Positions 19,933 to 30,000 of a stretch of 64,000 nucleotides of DNA are shown here, piece by piece. The stretch is from positions 809,536 to 873,535 of the forward strand of contig NZ_JH806633.1 in NCBI RefSeq assembly GCF_000295095.1, in the 5' to 3' direction. Each line of letters opens with the position of its first letter. The first letter of the stretch is position 1. This DNA is from Actinomyces timonensis DSM 23838. Lineage in GTDB: Bacteria; Actinomycetota; Actinomycetes; Actinomycetales; Actinomycetaceae. Below the pieces are notes generated by a model. That model did no database searches, had not been told where the DNA came from, and saw only the letters and a list, made by a program, of their open reading frames with translations. A program made the translations under genes and the position numbers.

Positions 19933-20326
19933 GGGCGGACGAGCCGACCTGTACGCCGGGTTCTGTTGCCGCCCGCCGTTGCCGGACTGGGCGGTGGCGA
20001 CCATCCATCTTGGACCGCCGTCGCCGACGGCCTCACGCGACCTACCCGCAGGCTCGGGCGAGCAGCCCTCGGGCGCCTGCTGCGCGGTCTTGCTCCGGGC
20101 GGGGTTTGCCGAGCCGCGCCGGTCACCCGGCGCGCTGGTGGGCTCTTACCCCACCCTTTCACCCTGACCTCCAGTCGCCTGGCGGCGGTCTTCTCTCTGT
20201 GGCACTGTCCCGCGGGTCGCCCCGGGTTGCTGTTGGCAACCGCCCTGCTCTGTGGAGCCCGGACGTTCCTCGATCCCACATGGTCTCCCACGGGGTACCG
20301 CGGCCGCCCGGTCGGCTCGTCCGCCC
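19933..20326 (-). ncRNA. rnpB: RNase P RNA (M1 RNA)
   Basis: Catalytic RNA that matures tRNA 5' ends. On the minus strand the two ends can form helix P1 (GGGCGGACGAGCCGAC with GTCGGCTCGTCCGCCC). Between them are the universally conserved elements GAGGAACGTCCGGGCTCC (P4/CR-I), GGGTAAGAGCCCACC and the 3' ACAGAACCCGGCGTACAGG block. The length of about 394 nt and the GC-rich P-helices fit the actinobacterial type A RNA. Exact ends are estimated from P1. Confidence 0.95.
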
Positions 20327-20378
20327 GCCCAGCATAGCCGCCGGAGGAAGCCTCCAGAGCACCCCGGTTGTCTAGCAT

Positions 20379-21176
20379 GTGCCTGTGCTCATCCTCCTGC
20401 CTCCCAGCGAGGGGAAGACCCCTCCCCCCTCCGGGCCCCGCCTCGATCTCACCGCACTGCTCGCGGCGGAGCGCCTCACGGCCGCCCGCCGGGAGGTGAT
20501 GGACGAGCTCGCCCAGGTGAGCGCCGCCCCGGAGGCCGCCGCGATCCTCGGCCTGGGCCCGCGCTCCGCTGCCGACGCCGCTCTCAACCTCGTTCTGGCC
20601 GAGGCGCCGTGCGCGCCGGCCCATGAGCTGTACACGGGCGTCCTCTACGAGGCCGCGGGCTTCGGCGGGGCTGCGGCGGGAATGGCGGAGGCGCTGTCGC
20701 GCCATGTCGTCATCCTCTCGGGCCTGTGGGGCGCTGTGCGGGCCACGGACCCGCTGCCGGACCACCGCCTGGCGATGGGAGCCGTCCTGCCCGGCTGCGG
20801 GCGGCTCAGCGCGTTGTGGAAGCGGGAGCTCGCCGCGGTCCTCGGGCCGATCGCCGAGGACGCTGGGCTCGTCGTCGACGCCCGTTCCTCGGCCTACGCG
20901 GCGGCCTGGCAGCCGGATCGCGCCTGGGGCGGCGAGCTGCTGCGGGTGCGCGCGGTGCAGGTCCGTGGCGGGAAGCGCGCGGTGGTCTCCCACCACGCCA
21001 AGCACACGCGGGGCCTGCTGGCCGGGAAGCTCGTCTCACTCGCCGCCGCGGGCAGCGCGCCGTCGACGGCGGAAGGCATCGCTGAGGCGGGCGCTGGAGT
21101 GGAGGGCGTGGCCGACGCCGAGCTGTCCGTCCCGGACCGCTCAGGGCGCCGCGATCTCACCCTCGTCCTGGGCTGA
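20379..21176 (+). CDS. yaaA: YaaA family peroxide-stress protein
   Basis: A 265-residue DUF328/UPF0246 protein. In Escherichia coli YaaA limits free iron during hydrogen peroxide stress. Family signatures: an N-terminal ILLPPSEGK, LYTGVLYEA, ILSGLWGAVRATDPLPDHRL in the centre (written YG.L...D.I..YR in other groups), and SHHAKHTRGLL near the C-terminus. Start is a GTG; a second GTG two codons later is possible. It is downstream of the divergently oriented rnpB with about 50 bp between. Confidence 0.85.
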   Translation: MPVLILLPPSEGKTPPPSGPRLDLTALLAAERLTAARREVMDELAQVSAAPEAAAILGLGPRSAADAALNLVLAEAPCAPAHELYTGVLYEAAGFGGAAAGMAEALSRHVVILSGLWGAVRATDPLPDHRLAMGAVLPGCGRLSALWKRELAAVLGPIAEDAGLVVDARSSAYAAAWQPDRAWGGELLRVRAVQVRGGKRAVVSHHAKHTRGLLAGKLVSLAAAGSAPSTAEGIAEAGAGVEGVADAELSVPDRSGRRDLTLVLG

Positions 21177-21268
21177 GATCCTACCCGGGCCGCTCGAAGC
21201 GCCCCCTGGCGCCTCGGTCCGCCGCTCGCGCCCGGGCCGCGAGGGGGGGCCGGCGGGAGCCGGAACGC

Positions 21269-22003
21269 TCAGATGTCCATGCGCACGAGGATGACGTCGT
21301 TCTCCTCGGCGTGGATGATGGCGTCAGCGGGAGCAGCGTCAATGCGGGCGAGCTCGGCGGGACTGAGCTCGACCGAGCCGCCCTCGAGGCGGTGCCCGCG
21401 GAGGGCGAGGACGCCGAGTCCCCCGGTGGCGGCGCGCACGGCGTCGTAGTCGGCGAGCAGGGCGGCGGAGATGGTGCCGGCGAGCTCGTCGCGCCGGGCC
21501 CGCAGGCGCTCGGTCTCCTCGTCGATCCGCGTGAACTCGGCATCGCGCTCGGCGGTCAGCTCCCTGCCCGCGGCTCGGATGGTCTGCTCCTCGGCGGCGA
21601 GCCGGTCGGATTCGGCCTGGGCCGCCTCCAGAACCTCCATGGCGGCGATCTGGGCGTCCTCGAGGACGGCCTGGCGCCGTCCGAGCTGGTCGATCTCCCC
21701 CTGGATGGCGGTGAGGTCCCGGGCGGCGTCGCCCCCGGCGGCCAGGCGCTCGCGCAGGGCGGCGGCTCGGCGGACGACCTGCCCGACCTCGTCCTCGGCG
21801 TGGGTGGCGCCCTGCTTGGCCTCGGACAGGGCGGCGGTGGCGAGCAGGGCGGCGCGCTTGTTGTCCTTGAGGCGGGTGATGGTCGTCTCGATGCGGGCCA
21901 AAACGGGCAGGGCGCGGCGCTCGTGCGCGAGCCTGGCGAGTGCGGCGTCGATGTCCTGCAGGTCGATGAGGAGTCGCTGCTCGGCGATGGGGGCGCTGGT
22001 CAC
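21269..22003 (-). CDS. CdsZ-like coiled-coil protein lacking its zinc ribbon cysteines
   Basis: A 244-residue, mostly helical protein with a coiled coil over about residues 15-185, directly following the NIF3 gene on the same strand. That order matches the C4-type zinc ribbon (CT398/CdsZ) proteins found beside NIF3 in many actinobacteria. Those end in a four-cysteine zinc ribbon. Here the corresponding region, GLGVLALRGHRLEGG then IIHAEENDVILVR, has no cysteine at all. It therefore retains the fold pattern but has lost metal binding. Role unknown; relatives have been linked to translation or ribosome-associated processes. Confidence 0.8.
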   Translation of the reverse strand: MTSAPIAEQRLLIDLQDIDAALARLAHERRALPVLARIETTITRLKDNKRAALLATAALSEAKQGATHAEDEVGQVVRRAAALRERLAAGGDAARDLTAIQGEIDQLGRRQAVLEDAQIAAMEVLEAAQAESDRLAAEEQTIRAAGRELTAERDAEFTRIDEETERLRARRDELAGTISAALLADYDAVRAATGGLGVLALRGHRLEGGSVELSPAELARIDAAPADAIIHAEENDVILVRMDI

Positions 22004-22048
22004 GGGAGGTCCTTCCGGTCGTCGAGGGTGGGGATGGGCGGCTGGGCG

Positions 22049-22948
22049 CTACTGCTTCGCTGGCGAGGCCGCTGTGCTCAGGCGCAGGGCCCAGGGGTCG
22101 GTGCAGATCGTGGAGACATGCGTGGAGAGTCTACGTCCGCCGCGCTCGGCGGCGCTGGCCAGCCGCTGGGCGAGCGGGGGCAGGCCTACCCACTCGGTGG
22201 CCCAGTGGGTTCCGCAGATGAGGTAGGGGCGCCCGGCCTCCAGGTGCTCGCTGGCCGGGTGGTGGCGCAGGTCCGCGGTGAGGAAGACGTCCGCGCCGGC
22301 CTCGCGGGCGCGGGCCAGCAGGGAGTCTCCCGCCCCTCCCGAGACGGCGATGGTCTCGACGGTGGCGTCCAGGTCCCCTCCCACGAGGATGCCTGGGGGC
22401 GAGTCGGGCAGGGCGGCGGCGACGGCGTCGGCGAGGTCGCGCAGGCGGGTGGGCGCCGGCAGGGAGCCGATGCGCCCGATGCCCTGGGCGGGGTCGGCGG
22501 GGCTGGGCTCCAGGGGCACGGCGCCGAGCAGCCCGATGGAGGCGGCCAGGGCCGCGGCCACTCCCCCGTGGGCGGCGTCGAGGCTGGTGTGGGCGTTGAG
22601 CAGGGCGATGCCGGAGCGGATGAGGCGGTGGATGACGCGGCCCTTGGGATCGGTGGCGGCCACGTGGTCGGTTCCGCGCAGGTAGAGGGGGTGGTGGGTG
22701 ATGATCATGTCGGCGCCGCGCTCGATGGCCTCGTCGACGACGGCCGCGACGGGGTCGACGGCCAGCAGGATCGAGGCCACGGGGGCCTCGGGGTCCCCGC
22801 AGATGAGCCCATTGGAGTCCCAGGACTCGGCGAGCCTGGTCGGTGCGGCGGCCTCGACGAGGGCGACGACGTCGGCGACGGTCAGCGCCTCGGCGGCCGA
22901 GGACCCTTCCTCGGCAGTGGCTGGCTGGCTGAGCGGGGATTTGTTCAT
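22049..22948 (-). CDS. NIF3-like dinuclear metal-centre protein
   Basis: A 299-residue member of the NIF3/DUF34 family (YbgI type). Metal-binding motifs are present: MIITHHPLYLRGTD with two histidines, HTSLDAAHGGV, and the C-terminal LICGTHWATEWVG. The hydrolase role (suggested GTP cyclohydrolase-type) is not firmly established for the family. It overlaps neither neighbour: 45 bp to the downstream coiled-coil gene and 120 bp to the divergent pyrG. The two are probably one transcript. Confidence 0.9.
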   Translation of the reverse strand: MNKSPLSQPATAEEGSSAAEALTVADVVALVEAAAPTRLAESWDSNGLICGDPEAPVASILLAVDPVAAVVDEAIERGADMIITHHPLYLRGTDHVAATDPKGRVIHRLIRSGIALLNAHTSLDAAHGGVAAALAASIGLLGAVPLEPSPADPAQGIGRIGSLPAPTRLRDLADAVAAALPDSPPGILVGGDLDATVETIAVSGGAGDSLLARAREAGADVFLTADLRHHPASEHLEAGRPYLICGTHWATEWVGLPPLAQRLASAAERGGRRLSTHVSTICTDPWALRLSTAASPAKQ

Positions 22949-23069
22949 GCAGCAAGGCTAACGGCACCGAGCCCGGCTTCCGGCCTCACAGGCCCCAGCG
23001 CCTGGAGTGTCCTGGCCTGCGGCCGCGCCTGGGGGGTGGGACGGCGCCGTCGTATGCTGGAGCCCCGTG

Positions 23070-24797
23070 ATGAGCAGCAGCACGCGCTCTGGCGCGAATC
23101 AGCCCTCCAGTCCGGCCCACATCTTCGTCACGGGCGGAGTCGTCTCCTCGCTCGGGAAGGGCCTGACGGCGTCGAGCCTCGGCCGGCTCCTGCGGGCGCG
23201 GGGCATCAGCGTGGCGATGCAGAAGCTCGACCCGTATATCAACGTCGATCCCGGGACGATGAACCCCTTCCAGCACGGCGAGGTCTTCGTCACTGAGGAT
23301 GGGGCTGAGACGGATCTCGACATCGGCCACTACGAGCGCTTCCTCGACGTCAGTCTGACCGGCGCCGCGAACGCGACCACGGGCCAGGTCTACTCCCGCG
23401 TCATCGCCAAGGAGCGCCGCGGAGAGTACCTGGGCGACACCGTCCAGGTCATCCCCCATCTCACCGATGAGATCAAGCGGGTCATGCGCGCCCAGGCGCA
23501 GCCGGACGCGGAGGGGAACACGCCTGATGTCATCATCACGGAGATCGGCGGGACCGTGGGCGACATCGAGTCCCAGCCCTTCCTCGAGGCGGCGCGGCAG
23601 GTGCGCGCCGACCTGGGCCGGGATAACGTCGCCTTCGTGCATGTGGCGCTCATCCCCTTCCTGCCGGCGGCCGGCGAGCTCAAGACCAAGCCGACGCAGC
23701 ACTCGGTGGCGGCCCTGCGCTCGATCGGCATCGCGCCCGACGCGCTCGTCCTGCGCACGGACCGCCCGCTGCCCGAGGGCATCAAGGGCAAGGTGGCGCT
23801 CATGTGCGACGTGGACCGCGAGGCGGTCGTCGAGTGCGCGGACGCCTCCAGCATCTACGAGGTCCCGCCCACACTGCACCGCGAGGGCCTGGACGCCTTC
23901 CTCGTCCAGCGCCTGGGCCTGACCTTCCGCGACGTCGACTGGACGGAGTGGAACGGGCTGCTCGAGCGGGTCCACAACCCCTCCCGACGCCTGGAGGTGG
24001 CGCTGGTCGGCAAGTACGTCGACCTCCATGACGCCTACCTGTCCGTCTCCGAGGCGATCCGCCACGGGGGCTTCGCCTGTGACGCGCGGGTGGATATCCG
24101 CTGGATCGCCTCCGATACCTGCGAGACGGCGGAGGGGGCGCAGCGGGCGCTGGCCGGGGTCGACGCCGTCGTGGTGCCGGGCGGCTTCGGCGTGCGCGGG
24201 ATCGAGGGCAAGCTCGGGGCGCTGCGCTGGGCCCGGGAGCACCGGGTCCCCACGCTCGGGCTGTGCCTGGGGCTGCAGTGCATGGTCATCGAGGCCGCGC
24301 GCGACCTGCTGGGCCTGGAGGGGGCCTCGTCGACGGAGATGGAGCCGGAGACGCCGGACCCGGTGGTCACGACGATGGACGCGCAGCGCGAGTTCGTCAC
24401 CGGGGGCGGCGACCTGGGCGGGACGATGAGGCTCGGCGCCTACCCAGCCGTGCTGGCCGAGGGGTCGCTCGTGGCGCAGGTCTACGGCACCCGCGAGGTC
24501 TCGGAGCGCCACCGCCACCGCTTCGAGGTGAACAACGCCTACCGGCATCGCCTGGAGGCCGCGGGGCTTCATATCTCGGGCACCTCGCCGGACGGGCACC
24601 TGACAGAGTTCGTCGAGCTGGATCGCGAGCTCCACCCCTACTACGTGGCCACGCAGGCGCATCCCGAGTTCAAGTCGAGGCCGACGCGCGCCCACCCGCT
24701 GTTCGTGGGGCTCGTGGCCGCCGGGCTGGACCGCCAGCGCAGCGTCTACGCCTCCCACCGCCTGGGTGAGGAGGGCGCGCTCAGCGGGGAGGACTGA
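23070..24797 (+). CDS. pyrG: CTP synthase
   Basis: Makes CTP from UTP, ATP and glutamine. About 575 residues. The N-terminal synthetase domain begins [20 protein letters not shown] and continues with [16 protein letters not shown] and [17 protein letters not shown]. The class I glutamine amidotransferase domain follows, with the nucleophile in LGLCLGLQC and the His-Glu pair in [12 protein letters not shown] immediately before this ATG is an alternative start. The N-terminal 17-residue extension before the fold is usual for actinobacteria. Confidence 0.97.
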   Translation: MSSSTRSGANQPSSPAHIFVTGGVVSSLGKGLTASSLGRLLRARGISVAMQKLDPYINVDPGTMNPFQHGEVFVTEDGAETDLDIGHYERFLDVSLTGAANATTGQVYSRVIAKERRGEYLGDTVQVIPHLTDEIKRVMRAQAQPDAEGNTPDVIITEIGGTVGDIESQPFLEAARQVRADLGRDNVAFVHVALIPFLPAAGELKTKPTQHSVAALRSIGIAPDALVLRTDRPLPEGIKGKVALMCDVDREAVVECADASSIYEVPPTLHREGLDAFLVQRLGLTFRDVDWTEWNGLLERVHNPSRRLEVALVGKYVDLHDAYLSVSEAIRHGGFACDARVDIRWIASDTCETAEGAQRALAGVDAVVVPGGFGVRGIEGKLGALRWAREHRVPTLGLCLGLQCMVIEAARDLLGLEGASSTEMEPETPDPVVTTMDAQREFVTGGGDLGGTMRLGAYPAVLAEGSLVAQVYGTREVSERHRHRFEVNNAYRHRLEAAGLHISGTSPDGHLTEFVELDRELHPYYVATQAHPEFKSRPTRAHPLFVGLVAAGLDRQRSVYASHRLGEEGALSGED

Positions 24798-24952
24798 GCC
24801 GGGGAGGGGCGTGCCCAGGCGCGCGGAGGAGCGCGACGGGGAGTGAGGAGTGCCATAGGTTCAGTGGCAATGATTTAGAGAACAGGTGCGTTTATAAGGC
24901 GAACCTTGCTGGCGCGCGATGACCCGTGCCGCGCCTCCCCCGAGTCATTCCA

Positions 24953-25594
24953 ATGAGCCCTGACATGACCCGATTCGTTTCCCGCCACAAGCGCCTGGTG
25001 ACCTCGCTCGCCGTGATCGTCCTGGCCACGGCTGGAGTCGGACTTGCCGTCTTCAAGCCGTGGCTGCTGTTCATCGATGAGACGGTGGACGATGAGATCC
25101 CCGCCTTCTCGGTGGCGACGGCGTCAATGGCGCCGTCTGCGGATGCCTCCTCCACGGCGGGCGCCGAGGCGAGTAGCAGCACGGGAGGGACAGAGCCTGC
25201 TGGCGCGGAGCAGCCCGCCGAGGCCGCGCAGCCGCTGGGCCCGGTCCAGGTGGCCAGCGGCTCCTTCATCTCGCATGAGCACACCACGACTGGGACCGCG
25301 CGGGTCCTGCGCAACCCGGATGGCTCGCACCAGTTGGTGCTGGAGGACCTGGCGACGTCGAACGGCCCGGATGTGCGGGTGTGGCTGAGCGCCGGTCCGG
25401 TGATCGAGGGCAAGGACGGCTGGTTCACGGCTGCTGACCACGCCCACCTGGAGGTCGCGCCGATCAAGGGCAACCTGGGCAACCAGGTCTACGACCTACC
25501 CGCTGGCACGGACCCCGCCGCGTGGACGAGCGTGGTCCTGTGGTGCGAGGACTTCGGCGTCTCCTTCGGCGCCGCCGAGCTCACCGCGGCGTAG
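24953..25594 (+). CDS. DM13-domain membrane-anchored protein
   Basis: A 213-residue protein with an N-terminal membrane helix (about 13-34), a Ser/Ala/Glu-rich linker (about 45-90) and a C-terminal DM13 domain (about 95-210). Recognisable DM13 features are GSFISHEHTTTGTARVL, LVLEDLATSNGPDVRVWL and the terminal cysteine in VVLWCEDFGVSFG. DM13 domains are predicted redox or electron-transfer modules outside the cell membrane; the function here is unknown. The AT-rich sequence at about 24860-24900 (with TTTATAAGG) probably holds its promoter. Confidence 0.82.
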   Translation: MSPDMTRFVSRHKRLVTSLAVIVLATAGVGLAVFKPWLLFIDETVDDEIPAFSVATASMAPSADASSTAGAEASSSTGGTEPAGAEQPAEAAQPLGPVQVASGSFISHEHTTTGTARVLRNPDGSHQLVLEDLATSNGPDVRVWLSAGPVIEGKDGWFTAADHAHLEVAPIKGNLGNQVYDLPAGTDPAAWTSVVLWCEDFGVSFGAAELTAA

Positions 25595-25621
25595 AGCCAG
25601 GGACAGACGCCGCCCACCGGG

Positions 25622-25741
25622 CGTCAATTCTGCTGCCGTCGAGCACGGCCGGCGATGAACGGCCGACGGCGATCGTTGGTATTCCGCCGATCCCGCCGTA
25701 GCCCGCTGGCATCAGGCGTCTCGACGGCCGCAGAATTGACG
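25622..25741. repeat. 120-bp element with 22-bp inverted-repeat ends
   Basis: The left end (25622-25643, beginning CGTCAATTCTGC) and right end (25720-25741) are inverted copies matching at 21 of 22 positions. The 76-bp centre contains further small palindromes (CGGCCG pairs, GATCG/CGATC). It occupies the otherwise gene-free 420 bp between the DM13 gene and the island; I see no convincing coding sequence there. It could be a MITE-like non-autonomous element, a structured RNA or a large recombination/protein-binding site. No flanking target duplication is obvious. Confidence 0.6.
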
Positions 25742-26012
25742 GTCCTGCCCCACCGCTCCGGAGAACTCGACCCGAACACCCGATGGCCCGTCCGGACCGG
25801 GTAACGCAGGTAGGCCCTTCCTGACCGCTCCTCATCCCGAGCCCCCGCAGAGCCCCGAACGCATCGCCGAGACCATCGGCGTTGAAACGGACAGGCTGGT
25901 GAGAGCGCAGAGGTAGGAGAGCACTGTCGCCCTGACGCTCGTGGCCGAACCGTGACCGACGGCGCCGTTCCGCCAGCATTTGGCTTCTCACCAGTCGCTC
26001 TAGACTCGCGTC

Positions 26013-26766
26013 ATGCCGCGCCAAGCAGGGTACTTCGAATGGGACAACGCCGAACTTACGCCTGGACAGAAGCGGGAAGGCGGCTGGCACCAGAACCTCT
26101 ACGATGCCGACGGTGCCCTCCAGGGTCACGGTCGTTTCGTTCCCACCGATGAACGTCCTGATCTCGACGACGATGTGCCGCCAACTTCTTACATCCAAAC
26201 CGACCAGCGCTCAGAGTCAGACGAGGCGTTTGACCTCACCGCCTTCATAGCCGGACTGGTAACTGCCTATCTCATCGACAAAGGTGCCAGCTACGCCGTA
26301 CCGCATGTCAGGTGCTGGTCGGATCAGTCAGCTCAACCGTTCTTCGTGGCCCAGGCAGAGAACGTCGCCGGCCTCTTCCGCCGCCACACGGACACCGAAG
26401 ACCGGTCGCACAAGACCAGCGATAACCTAGCCTGGCCCAACCTGGAGCTCCCGGCTACCAACCACTGCCCGGGCCATACCCAATGCCGAAGCCCGGGCTC
26501 GATTCCTTGCCGCCATGGCCGCCCACAATTACAGCCAGGAGCAGCTTCGTCTCGTCGAGCAGACTCGCATCGTCGACACAGGCGGCGTGAACGACATCCG
26601 CCAAAAGCTAGCCGCCGTCCCGCACGAACAGTTCACCGCCATCCTCGAACACTTCGTCTGCAACCCTGCACTCCTCCAGGATGAGAGCCTGGCGAACCTC
26701 GCCAGTTTGATAAGTCGGGAGGAGCTGACTCTGGTTGAAAGGGAAGGTCACGACGAGCGTCACTAA
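26013..26766 (+). pseudogene. Hypothetical actinobacterial protein, frameshifted
   Basis: Two pieces of what looks like one gene. The first reads MPRQAGYFEWDNAELTPGQ..., with an acidic middle and a hydrophobic stretch FIAGLVTAYLIDKG, and loses sense after about 26440. The second, in the next frame, reads ...NAEARARFLAAMAAHNY through SQEQLRLVEQTRIVD and ends LANLASLISREELTLVE. The second frame is open from 26431, so a frame change between about 26431 and 26480 would join them. I recognise no named domain. Base composition is intermediate between the host and the NTPase gene that follows. Confidence 0.55.
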
Positions 26767-27006
26767 GGCTACGACGCACCAGTCGTAGGAGTAGTCCGAG
26801 CTATATGTCATTGCATTGCAATGTTGGCACCCACAACCAGCCCAGTTGCTCGAACACGTAGCCAACTACTGGCCGCACACCCGGGCGCGCCAACAAGAGC
26901 CAAGACAAACAATTGCAGCAGAGTCGAACGCCTGCCATCGATCGAAATCTCGTCGAACAAGAGAACAATTCAAACCGACAAGAATTAAGAAGAATAGGTC
27001 AGAAAA

Positions 27007-30000
27007 TTGCTCGACACCATGGCCGCACACCTCAAGCGCAAATCTCGAAGCAGTAGTCATTGCGACACAACGATCGAATTACTCTCGCCAAAGTATATCG
27101 AGCAGGAGCATAAAGTCTACGTTGACGAAATAGAAAAGGCACTGCGCAGCGAATCCTGCCGCAACCTCGCATTGAGCGGACCGTATGGGTCAGGCAAGAG
27201 CTCGATTCTCTCAAAGGTAGTCGAAATGCACGGCAGTGAGGCGGTCTCTATATCGCTATCAACGCTCGGGAATCAGCGATCATCGCGAACGCCCTCGTCG
27301 AGGGAACTGTCGGAAGAAGCAAGCAGTATACAGAAGGAGATCATCAAGCAGCTCCTGTACATGGCAGACCCCCGGGAACTGCCACGCTCTCGATTCAACC
27401 GACTGCACAAGGCCGGACTCCGGCGATCGCTAAGAACTCCATCATTCATCAGCCTAATTCTCGTGGTCCTACTCTTAACGACGAACACACTCCGACAGGT
27501 TCCCGATTTCCCTCTCGACGGTTGGAATGCAGACAATCTCATCAAGAATTGGATCAATTTCGTCGGCAAGTCAATTCTCGTTTGGCTTATCGGAACCATC
27601 GTCTTGTGGCGCCCCGTTTACCTTGTCTCCGGCAGGGTCCGATTTGATAAGCTAACGGCGGGTCCTGCGTCGATCGCGTTCGATGACCGACCAGAAACCT
27701 ATTTCGACAAGTATCTAGACGAGATCATCTACTATTTCGAAGAGACAAAGCACCGGATCGTCATTTTCGAGGACCTAGACCGATTCGACAATCCAGAGAT
27801 TTTCGAACAACTTCGCGCGCTCAATACCGTGCTCAATAACGCGCAGCAGCTTCGACGCCCTCGATGGGGACGTCGTCACCGCGCGCCCATCGTATTCATA
27901 TACGCAACGCGAGACAGCATTTTTGAGCAACCGGAATCTGCCGCAACCAGCTTCCAGAACGCCAAGGACGATGAACTCCAATCTTCTGCGCCGACGGACG
28001 ACAAGGCCGTGCATGAGATAGAACGGTCGAATCGCACCAAGTTCTTTGATCTCGTCATCCCGGTTGTCCCGTTCATCACGCATCGTAATGCGCGGGATGC
28101 GCTCCGCAAACAAATGCGAACCGTATCCCATGCTATAAGTAGCGAACTCATCGATCTTGCTGCGCGCCACATTCCCGACTATCGCACGCTGGTCAGCGTA
28201 CGCGGCGAGTACGAGATCTACGCTAACAAGATCCTTTGTACCGGTTCGCCTGACCTTCGTCCCGACTCCCTGTTCGCCATGATGCTCTACAAAGCAGTGC
28301 ATCTCAAAGACTTTGAAGACATTCGTCTCGGTCAAAGCAATCTGGACGCAGTCTATCTGAAGAGTCGAGAACTCATCGAGCATGAAATTGTCAAGATTAA
28401 TGGCGAGCTCGACGAGATTGAACGAAAGTTGGGCGGAGGGGTCTTACTCAGTGAGCGCGCCCAAGAACTGGGTAAGGTATTCATTGAACTCACCCAGATT
28501 CTATCCTCGACCTCTGGATACAGCGGCAATCCTGACTGCTCTGTGGATATCAATGGGACTCATTATGATCAGAAGGAAATGAGCAACGTCGAACCCTGGA
28601 GATTGCTCGCAGAGACTGACGGCAGTACAGTTACGTTTAGTTATAATGTAAATGTACGGGACCCGCACTGCATCACCCGTTCATTTCTGGCGTCTCATTC
28701 ATTGAACCGCCAGCAGTTGTCTGAACTCATGAAGATGGATCTCGACACATTGGTCTGGGAAAAGGAACGGCGCGAGCAACTCTCCGAGTGCTCCAGATCG
28801 TTGTCCGAACGTCGACAGCGGTTGCGACACTATGATATGAAGGACCTCATGGAGGATGGGGACGTTCATGTCACACTTGAGGAGGCAAAGGTCTCGTTTT
28901 CCGGCTATGTTCGTGCGCGTCTTGGCTCAGACATGGCCGCAGCGCTCGTGCAGCATGGCTACATTGATCGCAACTTTGCGCTGTACTGCTCGACGTATGA
29001 TGAGACTGCTCTTAGCGCAAATGCTATGACATTCTTACTTCGTCATGTCGAGCCAAATAGCCCAAATGTCGGCTACCCGCTGGATGAGAAGGATATCGAA
29101 CAACTGCTTCGTGATCTCCCGGCAAACGGAGTCGCTCAGTCAGGCTGCTATAACGCAAACATTCTCGCATACCTGCTGACTCCCGATCCGTCCAATGAGG
29201 GCTACCTCAACCAATTGCTCGCTGCAATCGTGAATGATGGCGACGACGAGCGGTCATTATTGCAGGCCTACTTTGAACATGCGGCGAATACTGAGACGGA
29301 AGTCGCTGACGGGAAGAGCATTCGGCTTGTCACTCTTCTTGCTCCGAAACATTTCGGCCTGTTTGAAGTCCTCGCGAATCTTACTGGAGTCAACGATCGG
29401 ATTCAGCGTCAACTCGTCGATGTCGCGATGATGAACTGTGCTCCCAATGCTGAATACCGGGCCGAAGACGTGCGCGATATGATCGAGCAGCATTATCGAG
29501 AATTCGAAGGATTTACGGGAGAAGAATCCGATTCTTCTGCGTCTGTTGCGCGTGTTCTCGCACTGTCTGGAGCCAAGCTTCAGGATGTCAGCCCACTGCG
29601 GGGTGATCTATACGATTACGTCAACCAGAGTTCTAGCTACACAATCACTCGTCAGAACCTTGAGCTTCTTGCAGGGGACAAACGGTTAAATCTGGACGAT
29701 CTTGCAACCAGGCAACCTGCGATGTATGCGTACATGCTAGACAACCTCGATGACTATCTCGATGCGTTGCACTATCCGGTTAACTATCTTTCGGCATTAC
29801 ATAACACACCGCGGATAAACAAGGTATTTCATGATCTGGCCGGACTAGATGGGATCAGTCTCGATACGAGCACAGTGAGCCTGGATTCGGAAAAGGTCAG
29901 CGACTCGCAGGTCCCCGCCATCAAACGAATCCTCGATAATACGAGAACGGAGTTCACGCTTGAGTTTGTCCCTCCGGCCCTGTGGCCGATCGTCGCCGAC

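Noticed and set aside
19902-20600. Several open frames across the RNase P RNA gene
   Set aside because: The region has clear rnpB conserved blocks and P1 helix; the open frames are accidental.
25581-26198. Possible minus-strand gene left of the island
   Set aside because: It covers the inverted-repeat element and antisense of the hypothetical gene, and its sequence has no domain-like pattern.
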